NCBI GenBank assembly: GCA_973895155.1
Contig: OZ316896.1
Span: 682,001 to 746,000, forward strand
Origin: Marsupella aquatica
Lineage: Eukaryota > Marchantiophyta
Reading direction: 5' to 3'
DNA: 64,000 bases
The translations under genes and the position numbers were made by a program. Shown here piece after piece: positions 36,219 through 48,300 of this stretch. Every line of letters begins with the position of its first letter. The stretch's first letter is position 1. The notes under the pieces were generated by a model. It saw only the letters and a program-made list of their open reading frames with translations. It did no database searches and was not told the origin of the DNA.

Positions 36219-39045
36219 ATGATGGCCTTGGCAGATGTCACCAACAAATGGGGCAAGGCCTATGAAATTCACTTTTCAGTGGATCCCAAATTTGCTCCGC
36301 TGATCAAACGGGGACTCAACATTGATTTACAAACGCAAAAAAAGTCTTTTTCAACAAAAAGGGAAGAGGGGTGCACAAATCTTGACTTGTGGATAGATGG
36401 AGGCATATACCCTAGAGATCCAAGGACTAACTTAGCTCCCCCATTCACCAATTTAAAAGAACTTGTGGTCTTCTTTTGCCTTGGGAAAAATGGGTTTTAT
36501 GGGTATGCCCAAAGCCTTGCACAAGAGCATGACAGAACTCGTGAGAGAGAAGAACATGCTCTTGCCATCAAAGGCCTAGAAATTGATAAGAGTGTTTTAT
36601 TAAAGGATAATCTTCAGTCAAGGGTAGAAAATTTGGGTTTGTTGGCGAAGATAAGGTCATTGGGAGATGACAAGGAGCAGATGTTAGAGAGGATTACTGA
36701 GCTAGAGGAAAGCTTAGCAAGACAAATACAGGTTGTGCAAGACCTGAACCTGGCACATAGAAGAGCATTGCAAGGCAGGAGCAAAGTGTTTGCTTCATTG
36801 CGATACAAATACGAGAAGCTGTTGCGAGATGGACAGGTTCGCAAAAGGAAAAATTTGACAGAGCTTAGCCAAACAGGTGGGCATGCAAAGAAACTGAAAC
36901 GCCAAGTTCGTTCCCTACTACAAGCAAGCACAACGAAGCAGGCTCAGGAACAGAATGCAGCAAGTGGGACAAAACAACACTTTTGTGGAGATGTTGATGC
37001 ACAAAGGCATAGTGCTATCTTAATTGCAAGCATGTTGACAAAAAGGGAGAAGGAATATATGGTGCAACAACCCAACATGACAACAACAATTGTGAAGGCC
37101 ACAAACAATTTACTCACTGAGGTTGGAGATCATGTCCAAGCTAGTGATATGTTGGCTGCGTGTGACACAACAGGTGTATCTCAAAAGGATTTGCTGCAAT
37201 CCGTAAAACTTTGAAGAATGGCTTCAAGGTTGTGCATCCACAATTGAAGCTTGCAGCTGCTGTTCCAAGTTCACATCAAGTGACCAAGTTGCGGACAGAG
37301 TACAATGCAAACCTGTCGCAACTCATTGGTGACTACAAAAGCCTACAAATGGAGCTTCCGGATGCTCCAACATCAAAAAAGGCCAAAACCACTGATGGTT
37401 CCAAACCAAAGAAGATATTGCTAAGTGACAAGAATTCTCTATTCGTTGATCTTGAAGTGGTTCAAAAAAATATGGTCAATTTTTATGGAATCACTAAGGA
37501 GGAGATTGGTGAAGCTCCACTACTTTTTGTGCTCAAACTTGACAAGGCAGAGATTGTGAAAAATCAGAAGTTTGAAAGAGTCTCCATCACCCTTATGAAT
37601 CGAGCATTGGATAGCACAATCCTACATGATGATCCTCGATACTTCTCGGTGCAATCCGATCGTGATATTTGGCCTGTGGCTTGCTTTGAGGTGGCAAAGG
37701 AGTCGCATGCACAACTTAAATACATCTTTGGTCATACATCATTTCCAATGGTCATCGAAGCACAAGAAGCAGGGAAGTTGCTGCAAGTCCCTGGAATGGG
37801 GGAATACAAAGTGGAATGGCATCTTACAGCTGACATGAAGACAATTAAGTGCATGTATGGTTTGCAACATGGTGCAAATGCCAAACACTCATGCATATAT
37901 TGTCTTCAAGAGAAATCAAGTAAAGAAGCACTGGGGAGTGATACTGCTGCAAAGAAAGCTGCTAAACTTCGACAACAACCTTCTTGGAAAGGTGGGCTAT
38001 TCTCCACATGTTTTGGAGCTGAACCTAGCCGTGGGACCTCAACTGATGTTGTTTGGGACCCAATATTTGCAATACCATTGACAAGGGTTCACATTTGCAC
38101 ATTGCATGCCAATGTTCGAATGGTGGAGAAAATTTTGCATCTCCATTTCATGTTTGTTTGGAACATGCAAAATAAGGGTTTGCAAGTGAAAGCCATACAA
38201 GAAATGGAAGATTCTTTGTCATCTGCCGGAGTTCATGGAGGTAATGTGCGAATATTCAAAGATCCAAATCTTTCGGGATCAACAGGGAGTGTCCCAAATC
38301 GACCTAGCATGAATGGAGCGCATGTTGCTAGGTTATTCAAAAGAAGCTCATCGTCAGATAAGGAGAAAGTTTGGATGGATATATGTGCCGCTGATAATCA
38401 TAATGGGCAAGGCGGAAAATTGTCTAGGATGCGCATGTGGAAAGCTTACGAGGAGTTGCAACCATACCTCACTGGGCTAACCTTGACTGCCTCACAAAGG
38501 GTGGCATTCAAGGACAAGATTGAGAATTGGGGTCGGTTGTATATTGAAGCCTTTGGTGAGCACCATGTGACTCACTACATGGTAAGTGGCTATATTATGA
38601 GTAACCCTTATTTGCATAATAGTGCCATAGATAGACACCGCAATATTTTAGTGAGAACTTCCATCAGTTGTTCCTGGCTACATCAATAAATATCGTGAAA
38701 GTATACTGGCATTATATCTAATGTTGGCTTTGCCCACAACTCTTCTGATGATTGCAGCATGTTTTGGTTCGGCATGCGCCTTGGTTTGTGGACAAGTATG
38801 AGAGTTTGTCAGTTTGGAGTTCTCAAGGTATGGAAAAAAGTCACTCATCAGCTAAATCAGCATACCAACGACACACACAACATGGTGGCACAAAGAACCG
38901 GACATCACCAGTAGTGCAGACATTTCAACATTGGTACCGTATTATACAACACCGAGAGAACAGCAAACTGAAACTTGCACATGCAGAGGACACAATATCC
39001 CATGGTGTCACAATGACCAATGAAGAAGATGAGAGTGCAATGTGA
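36219..39045 (+). CDS. Coiled-coil plus transposase-like protein, two exons, one frame break
   Basis: The first frame runs 36219-37214 and has a heptad-rich coiled coil around residues 100-210 (KIRSLGDDKEQMLERITELE) followed by basic stretches. The second frame continues to 38581, then a GTAAGT...TTGCAG intron (38582-38757) leads in phase to the last exon, 38758-39045. The joined C-terminus reads HYMHVLVRHAPWFVDKY and SSQGMEKSHSSAKSAY; upstream are KHSCIYC, a Cys pair, and LHANVRMVEKIL. This order matches a widespread but unnamed family of transposon-type proteins that I recall from invertebrate and other eukaryote genomes (inference from memory). The frames differ by one base. Reading SQK then GFAAIRKTLKNGF restores a smooth protein of about 880 residues if the A-run at 37183-37186 has lost one A. 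The gene is therefore either freshly inactivated or miscalled there. Confidence 0.65.
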
Positions 39046-39311
39046 CCTCTTGAAATAGTCAACTGATGCACAATAGTTTTCATTTACTTGTGGCAAGAGT
39101 GTACATTGAAGTAGATCATCTTTACATTCCTGAGTAGCTACCTACTATGCCATGGAGTAAGGATGGCATGGCTTTGTTTACACTGGGCATACTTTAGGAG
39201 CAAAAAGTGACCAACGAAATAGGTTGCAAAAGGCTGTTGCATTTTATTGATGATAGATTCATAGACCTACTAGCTAGCTAGGCAGCTTTACACATGACTT
39301 GCAATGTGGTC

Positions 39312-42300
39312 CTACACTTTTTTAATGCGGAGAAAATTTCCTTCGCCAATGTCCTGGACTAGCATCACCTTCTCCTTCCTTGCATTTATCTGCAGATTCA
39401 CAAGTACTGAAGTCATCAATTATAGTTGAATGGTAAGGGTTAAAAAAGTGAATGACACTAGAAGAAAACAGGGCCCTTTATGACCAATCATCCAATGACG
39501 GAAATGAATCAATGACCAAAATTGCTAATGACACAAAAAGAATGACGGGAGAATGACTGTCCACAATGACCAATAGACTGAAATGACAAAATGATAACTT
39601 TTGCGTCATTTTGTATAATGTCTGTAATGACTGATGCGACCAAAATGACACAATTTTCCTAAAATGGTCAATTTAGACACATGTCCTAAATGACCCAATA
39701 AATAACAACCATGATAAATCAGTGTTTAGCACCATTATAGTCGCTTTGGACAATGATTGAAATGACCAAAAATCTATTTGGGTCATTTTGGACAACGGTG
39801 ATAAATGACAAAAATATATTTCTGTCATTTTAACCAACGGTGTTAAATGACAAAATCTAGGGTCACTCTCAAAATAAGAATATATCAGTGTTTACAACAA
39901 CATACCGTCATTATGGACTTCTCTCATAAATGACTAACTCTAGGGTCAATCTTGAAATTAGCATATATCAGTGTTTACAACAACATACTGTCATTATGGA
40001 CTTGTTGCATAAATGACTAAATATAGGGTCAATCTCAAAATCACGATATATCAATGTTCACAATAACATACAGTCATTATGAACTTATTGCATAAATGAC
40101 TACCTATAGAGTCATTAAAGAACCCAAGAGATATCAAGATTAAAATACTCAATAGTCATTCCAGACACCGGTCATAATTGTAGAGTCATTGAAGAATGCC
40201 AATGACTGCAATAAGGATAATGTCAATAGTCATATTAGAGGTCATTTTGACCAAATGACTATATAAGTAGTCATTCAATACATCCCTCATGGTGTCATTG
40301 TGGACCACCATAAATGACAATTTTTGGTCTACGAGCTTAAGGTGGGCCCGAGTGTGTAATGACTGCAGTTGTGGTCATTTGAGGGGTCCCTTGTGTAGTC
40401 ATTAAGCAAAAGCACAAATGACCAGTTTGGGGCTAGGGGCAGGACGTGGGCCCTAGAGTGCCATGTGGCCCCACATAGAGGTGAGAACCCCTCCACTGGG
40501 TGCGGGACACTATACTCATCATTGTCCAACCACTAGTTGCGGCATTAGCAATTTGAACACATGTCTTTGCATTTACTTAAGGCATGATGCACCTTTGGGG
40601 AAATCACTCCCAAGTCGTACGACTTTGGAGTGATTTGCCAAAAGTGTCACCATGGATGCATACCATCACATCCAAAGGCAAATAAAAGTTGTTTTTGGGT
40701 TCTCCAAGAGGTAGTGCTACACCAATGGAATGGGCAGGGGAGTCGTGCTTCCCTGTATGGTGTGGGTGCAGGTTTAGGGTAATTATAGGAATATTCCAAT
40801 TTTGCAAGGAATCTAGAGCGGGCTCTCTTTGGAGGTACTAGGGCCTTTATTGGGTCATATGTGAGCAATGGACCGTCATAAACGCCAATGACTACAAGTA
40901 GGGTCATTAAAATGGTCACATTGGATGTCATATAAGCCAAATGACATGAATTGTGGTGATTTGAGGGGTCCCTTGTGCAGTCATTTAGGAGAAGCACAAA
41001 TGACCAGTTTGGGGATAGGGACTACATGGGGGGCCAACAACCCCTTCACAAGGTGCTGGACACTCTACTTACTATTCTCCAGCCAGTAGTTGCACCCATC
41101 ATTAATCTTGAGACATGTTTTTGTGTTTACCTAAGGTGTTGATGCAACTTTGGGGAAATCACCCCCAAGTATACAACTTTGGAGTGATTTGCCAAAAGCG
41201 TCATCATGGATGAATATTTTATGTTCCAAAGGCAAATGGAGCCATTTATTTTGTTTCTCCAAGAGGTAGTGCTACAACAATGGAATGGGCATGGTTGTGG
41301 TGCTTCCCTCTATGGTGCATATGCATGAGGGTTTAAGGGTTTAGGGTTTTATTCCACTTTTGCAAGAAATCTAGAGTGGGCTCTTTTTGGAGGTACTAGG
41401 GCCTTCATTCCGTCACTTATGAATATACTTGTCTCAAAAATACCAATGACTACAAATATCGTCATTATGTACCAGCAGAAATGATCCTTTGGGTCTAGGA
41501 GCTTTGGGTGGGCCCTAGTGTGCCATGGGGCCCTGCATGAAGGTGGCAACCTCTCCACTAAGTGCGGGACACTATACCCACTATTGTCCAACGACTAGCT
41601 GCACCATGGAGCCATATTTTTTTGTTTACTTAAGGCATGATGGAACCTTGGGGAAATCACTCCCAAGTCATACGGCTTTGGAGTGACTTGCCAAAAGTGT
41701 CACCATGGTTGAATTTCATTGATCCAAAGGCAAAGGAAACCTTGTTTTGGGTCTCCAAGAGGGTAGTGAAACACCAATGGAATGGGCGTGACAGTGGTGC
41801 TTCCCTCTATGATGTGTGAGATGTTTAAAGGTATAGGAATATTCCAATTTTACAAGGAATCTAGAGTGGGCTCTCTCTGGAGATACTAGGACCTTCATTG
41901 AGTCATTTTTTAACAAAGTCGTGTCATAAGTGCCAATGACTACAAGTAGGGTCATTGAAATGGTCATATGGGATGTCATATAAGTCAAATGATTGGACTT
42001 GTTGTCATTTGAGGGGTCCATAGTGCAGTCATTGAAGACAAGCATGAATGACCAATTTGGGGCTAAGCATTGGAGGTGGGCCCTAGAGTGCCATGTGGCC
42101 CCACACACAGCTTGCAACCCCTCCACTAGGTGCAAAATACTATATTTGCTATTCTCCAACCACTTGTTGCACCATTAGCACTTTGAAGCCGTGTTTTTGT
42201 GTTTACTTTAGGCATGATGGAACCTTGGGGAAATCACTCCCAAGTCATACAACTTTGGAGTGATTTGCCAAAAGTGTCACCATAGAGTCATACCATCATT

Positions 42301-45300
42301 TCCAAAGGAAAATTGAGCCGTTTGTTTTGTCTCTCCAAGAAGTAGTGCAACGCCAATGGAAGATTGTTCTCCTTCTATGTAATTGTGTGATTTTTGTGTT
42401 GGTGTTTGATGGGGATAAGTCTCTGTTTGGCAAAGAATAGTGTTGGGGCATTGTGAGTAGGTGTTGTAATCTTCATTGGGTCATTTTGGAGTGATGGTGT
42501 GTCATTAGTGCCAATGACTGCAGTAAGAGTAATTTTGGCAGTCATATTGGAGGTCATTTGGACCAAATGACTGTATATGTGGTCATTAGTGAGGTCCCTC
42601 ATGGTGTCATTATGGACTAGCATAAATGACCCTGTTGGGTCTAGGAGATTTAGGTGGGCCCTAGAGTGCCATGGGGCCCTACATGGAGCTGACAACCCCT
42701 TCACTAGGTGCGGGACACTATGTACTCGTCATTCTCTGACCACTAGTTGCGCTATAAATATTTTGGAGCCATGTTTTTGTGTTTACTTTAGGCAAGATGC
42801 AACTTTGGAAAAATCACTCCCAAGTTATACAACTTTGGAGGGATTTGCCAAAGTGTCATTATGGATGGTACCTTCTTATCCAAATGCAAATTAAAACATT
42901 TTTTGGTCTCTCTAAGAGGTACATAGTGCAACATCAATGGAATGGGCAAGGTCGTAGTGCTTTGCTCTCTAGGGTGTGTGTGCGGGTTTGAGGTAGAGGC
43001 TAGGAATATTCCAATTTTGCAAGAAATATAGATTGGGCTAGCTTTGGAGGTACTAGGGCCTTCCTCGGGGGTCTCACTATATGGATGCCTCCCCATCACC
43101 TGCAACATTTTTAGGCCTTGGACCCCCTAAAATGTAAGAAAAAATATTTAATTTTCAACCCCTATAAAGTTGGAATATTTGATTTAAGAGACCCAATTTT
43201 TCTTCTCAGAAAATTCTTAAGTCTTCCCTTCAAACCAATAAAATAACCATCTACTTTGTAGCACATGATGTGCCATTTTTGTGAAAGTGAAACCCCCGAA
43301 GGGTCTTCATTCGGTCATTTGTGAACCATTGCATGTCATAATTACCAATGACTACATGTAGGGTCATTGCAATTGTCATATGGGATGTCATATGTGTCAA
43401 AAGAATGTATTTGTAGTCATTAGAGGGGTCCCCTGTGTAGTCATTCAGGATTAGCACAAATGACCAGTTTGGGCTAGAGGTTGGAGATGGGCCCTAGAGT
43501 GCCATGTGGCTTTACATAGAGCTAACAACCCCTCCACTAGGTGTGGAACACTATATTTACTATTCTCCTACCACTAGTGCACCATAATTAATTTTGACGC
43601 ATAGTTTTGCATTTACGTAAGGCATGATGCAATCTTGGGGAAATCACTCCCAAGTAGTATGACTCTAGAGTGAATTGCCAAAAAGTGACAATCAATGGAT
43701 ATCACTTATCCAAAGGCAAATGGAACCCTTTTTTTTTGGTCTCTCCAAGAGGTAGTGCAACAAGAATGGAGGGTTGTCGTCATTCCATGTAACTATGTGA
43801 TATTTGTATTGGTGTTTGGATGGGGGATACTCTGTTTTGCAAATGAATAGTGATGGGGCATTCTGAGGCGTTATTGTAATCTTTATTTGGTCAATATGCA
43901 ACAATGGTGTGTCATTATGAAAATGACTCAAATTGGGGTAATTTTGACTGTCATATTGGAGGTCATATGTACCAAATGACTGGATATGTGATCATTAGAG
44001 AGGTCCTCATGGTGTCATTATGGACCAGCACAAATGACCCTAGCTTGTGGTTCTAGGAGCTTTTCGTAGGCCATGATGAGTGAAGGTCCATTGAGTCAAA
44101 CGTACATTTATATTTATGTATGAACTTGTAAATTACATTTGACTTACAGTTGTCTAGCTTTTTTAATTGGTGGACACAAAGGCATGATGCAAATTTTTGG
44201 GGAAATTAAATCCCTCCCAAGTCATACCACTTTAGAGGGATATGCCAAAAGTGTCACGAAATAGGGGTATCACCTCATCCAAAGGCAAATGGAACTGAAT
44301 TTTTTCTCTACTAGGGGTGTTGCCACACCAATGGAAGGGTGTCGTCCCTGTGTTTGCCTTGGTGGTGTTTGTGGGGTGTTAGGGGTTGAAATATTATTTT
44401 CATTTTGCAAAGGAATATAGAAGGGGCTCTATAGATGGCCCTTTATTGGGTCATTTGTGAACAATGGGGTGTCATAAATGCCAGTGATATGAAAAATGGT
44501 CATTAGAGCTGTCACATTGGAGGTCATATGAGCCAAATGACTGCATATGTGGTCATTAGAGGGGTCCTTCATGATGTCATTTAAGACCACAAAAAATGGC
44601 CCATTTGGGACTAAGGTCTAGAGGTGGGCCTCAAAGTGTTGTGGAGATCTACATACACCACACAACCCATGTGAAGGATGCGGGGCACTATACTTGTTCT
44701 TATTTATTGGTGGCTCTTAGTGCAAGAGTTATTTAACTATAGCATTAATTTTGGAATGAATATGACTATGATACCGTCACTGAATGATACCATTTAATTG
44801 ATGCATTTGACTAATCTGCGAGTCTTGACAAATTTTGATCTAGTGCATACACATAGTTTTGAGAAATAACCCATCACCCAAAAAATTGCCTTAACATACA
44901 TTATATATATGCAGTCATGTTAAGTGGAAAGGGGAAATGTACTACTAAAAAATTAATGGAATTGTATCCATGCGTTTACAAAATAGACAAAGGTGTCATT
45001 TATAATGACATGATCATTGTTTTTGTCATTGAGGAGCATCAACAAAGCATATCTTTTAGTCTAGGGTCTAGTGGTCCTACGTACAGTATACACCACACTA
45101 CCCAACAAGAGGATGTGGGACAAAAAGCTAGTCGATCTTGGATGAGTATTTTCATTGGGATTCCCTTGAAGCCATACTGTAGCAATTCCATATCCTATCA
45201 AAAGTCAGATGAATTTGGGTACAGCTCAGCCAAAATTCTGTCCAAACAAGTATCAAAAGAAGTACCACCTTTACGGATAGGTTTGATAATCTAAAATAAT

Positions 45301-48300
45301 AGATGGGTACCACATTTTAGAATTTGTCATGCACAGTAGATAATTAATGTTAGGTGGCAATGTTTTTTGACAAGTACCCCAAATAAAAAAATACCCAATA
45401 TTTTCCCCTTTTCCTGCAGGGTTTGGCATTCAATTTCAGAATGCCCTTCCGGTAAAATCTACTACTCAACAAGGTGGCTTACAGATCTTGGAAAGGGGGT
45501 AAAATTGCTGGTTTACACCTCCTTTGCACCCCATTTACAGTTGTTTATAGGGTTTGTAAGTCAGGACTTACACTCTTGTAAATGTGATCACTCCTTCTTC
45601 TTTCTAATTCATTTTTGAAATTCAACCCTTGCACTTCAAAGGTCATCCAAATTGACTCGGGTTCACTCTAGGTTCTAAAAACCAGCTTTACAATGGTTTA
45701 TAGTCAGTTTACAGGTCCATAAGGAGTGATTTACAGTGTAAAACGGCTTTAACTACTTCCCTCTGTATTTTCAAAATTCCCACTCTTGAAAATAGTTGCG
45801 CGCGCTCAGTTCTTTGGGTGCTGCCAGACCTTCAAGCTCTCTAGCCATGGAGACTGGACTTAGTGCCCTATCACTCCGGTTGTATCATGACAAAATCTCT
45901 CAGTTGTTCTGCCCTCCCAATGTTTCCATAGCTTGATCCAACCTTCTCCAGCATGCTGCTAGATTCTTTCAACTACTGATTATTCCTTTGCTCCACTCGA
46001 CTCTGCAGATGGGCTTTCAATTTGACGTCTGTGCTATCTTTGTTGGCAGGCTCGTGCACATATGGACCGTCAAATCACTGCTTCAACTGGTATCAGTGTT
46101 CCCTGGTTTGTTGTGCTTTGCTGCAATCAGCCATTCTTTCAATGTCCGAAGCTGGTCATGCCTCCAATTGCAGCTATGCCCTTACTTTGCAATTTCCAAT
46201 TTGAACTGTGGGAAGATAAATTGAGTTGCTGTATCCATGAATGCAATGAGTCAGCAGCGTCCGTCTGAGCAGACTTTTTCATGACTTGCGAAAAGCTACG
46301 GGTCTCAATGGAAGGGATGCGACTCAGGTGAAACACAATGTTCGAGTGTTCTGGTTGCGGGAAATGTTCAAAGCTATGGAAATGGTTTGCGTATGCTTTC
46401 CTGGGCAGAAAGGCCCGAGTCCAGCCTTAATGTTGACTTAGCTGTAATTAACTGCAAACTATTTTACACTAGGTAGAGATAGTCGTAATTTGAACCTTCG
46501 GTGAGTACAACGGTGACGGAAATGACAGATTTCAGTGGAGAATTGATTGTAATTAATTAGGTGGCTGGCTGTAGCTGCGGGCGCCTTGCTATTGCACCCC
46601 AATCTCCCAGCTTGGAGCTGCATTGAGCTATATATGATCCCCTTCTCTTTTCTCCAGGCAGCCGCTGCCATCCACTTAGGTTTTGCCATACAGATTTTGG
46701 ATGCAACTGGCCAGTTTAATTGCTCATCTATCTTCCACGAGATTGATTTTACATTCGGTGCTGGTACTTGACCTCTGATATTCATCCCCGAATCAGTACG
46801 TCCTTCATTGCACTTGTAGTTTCTAAGTTTGAGACATTATTTTCTTATACAAGACAGTCACGTACAGTAGCCGAATCAGCTTGTTGGTTATAAATCTATA
46901 AATGATTGGCTCTAAGAATTGCCAGCAAGGAGGTGGATGGTAGATAGAGTGAATGGCCAAAGCAAATTCAATCAAAGACCTTGCTTTATTCTTCTGTGTT
47001 TCAATCTGAGTTGATGGGCCACAGTACTTTTCAACTCTTAATGCCCAAGGAAGTTGGACAAGGGACGTCTCTTTTTCAGCTTGGGACACTTTTTTGTTTC
47101 CCTTTTTCAAGTCTTGAATTGCTCAATTCGTAAGTGATGTCTCCTGCCGCATGCACTATCTGGATCTGCCTTGCTTTTTAGACAAGTTAACTTTAAAGGA
47201 TATCTCTCTTTATTGTATCTGCTTTTCTATTTAAGACAGCACTGTTTCCACTACTTGTCTCCCGGTTGAGCTTCGTTTTTATTACCCATTACAATCTAGA
47301 CCAATTTTCTGTCCAGGTGCATGTCAAAGTTGTTGTTTTGGATTTATTGGTGAGTCTTCTGCCCACTTGAATAGTATTTTCACCCGGGCCATCAAACGTT
47401 TTTGTCAGCTTTGGGAACAGTCTAGCTTGCCACCATTGGTAAGTTGGAGCTCCTCTGAGTATGTTTCATCGTCCTTTAATTTCCTCATTGTCCTTGCTTC
47501 TATTAATTCCATGGTGTTGGTGGGATGTAGCTTCTCAAGACATTGCAGGTCCTTTAGCAGAGATTTGGGAGGAGCGAGTCTCTTGATCAGGTCTCTTCAA
47601 GTGGCCTCAGTGACTAAAAAGCAAGGTAAGGCTTTTACTTTGCTTTGCTGCATTGGCAGAGTTTTTGGCTGGTGTGTCTGCTCTGGTGAACTGAATAATT
47701 TCAGAGTTTGAATCCCTTTGCAAAAGCTCAACAAATTAAATATTGGAGCATTTACTATGTGCAACATGGGACAGAGGAGAATGAGGAGTATTACTATATA
47801 CTTCTTCTCTACTGCTTTTAGTCGATTGAAAGCTGCAAGTTATTAATTGTGTCATTGTAACATTTGACAGAACCATATGATAGCCTGTGGGATCCTCCTT
47901 CGCTAGGAATATTTTCTGATTCAGTAATTCTAGCAACTAATTACTATTGCAGAGACATCTCTCTATATCCCAGGGCCATCCTAGAAAAGGCGCTTATGTT
48001 CCCTTCTCCAATTTTTAATCCATCCTGGTTTCTTTCATTGCAGGATATGTCCAATTCATTTGTCCAGATTGTAGTATATATTGTATTGATAGTTGAAATT
48101 TTATATTGCACATAGTGTCAATGGACATTTCAGATCCAATAAGATCTAGTGAGGACCTGGACAAGGACACAGTTTTCCAGTATCATGAAGCTTTCAAATA
48201 TCAAGTATTATGAAAGTCTATAAATTTTAGCAAAGCACCTAATTGCATGTCCTGCATCCCTTTGTTTGACTTCAAAGGATTTACTCTAACCAATAACCAA

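Noticed and set aside
37150-37202. Short intron joining the two frames of the transposase-like gene
   Set aside because: The GTTGG...ACAG candidate is 52 bp and leads into the third frame, not the coding one.
40329-43931. Several minus-strand frames with similar sequences (for example MDNDEYSVPHPVEG-like starts)
   Set aside because: They repeat because they lie in the CACTA tandem array; frames are short and broken differently in each unit.
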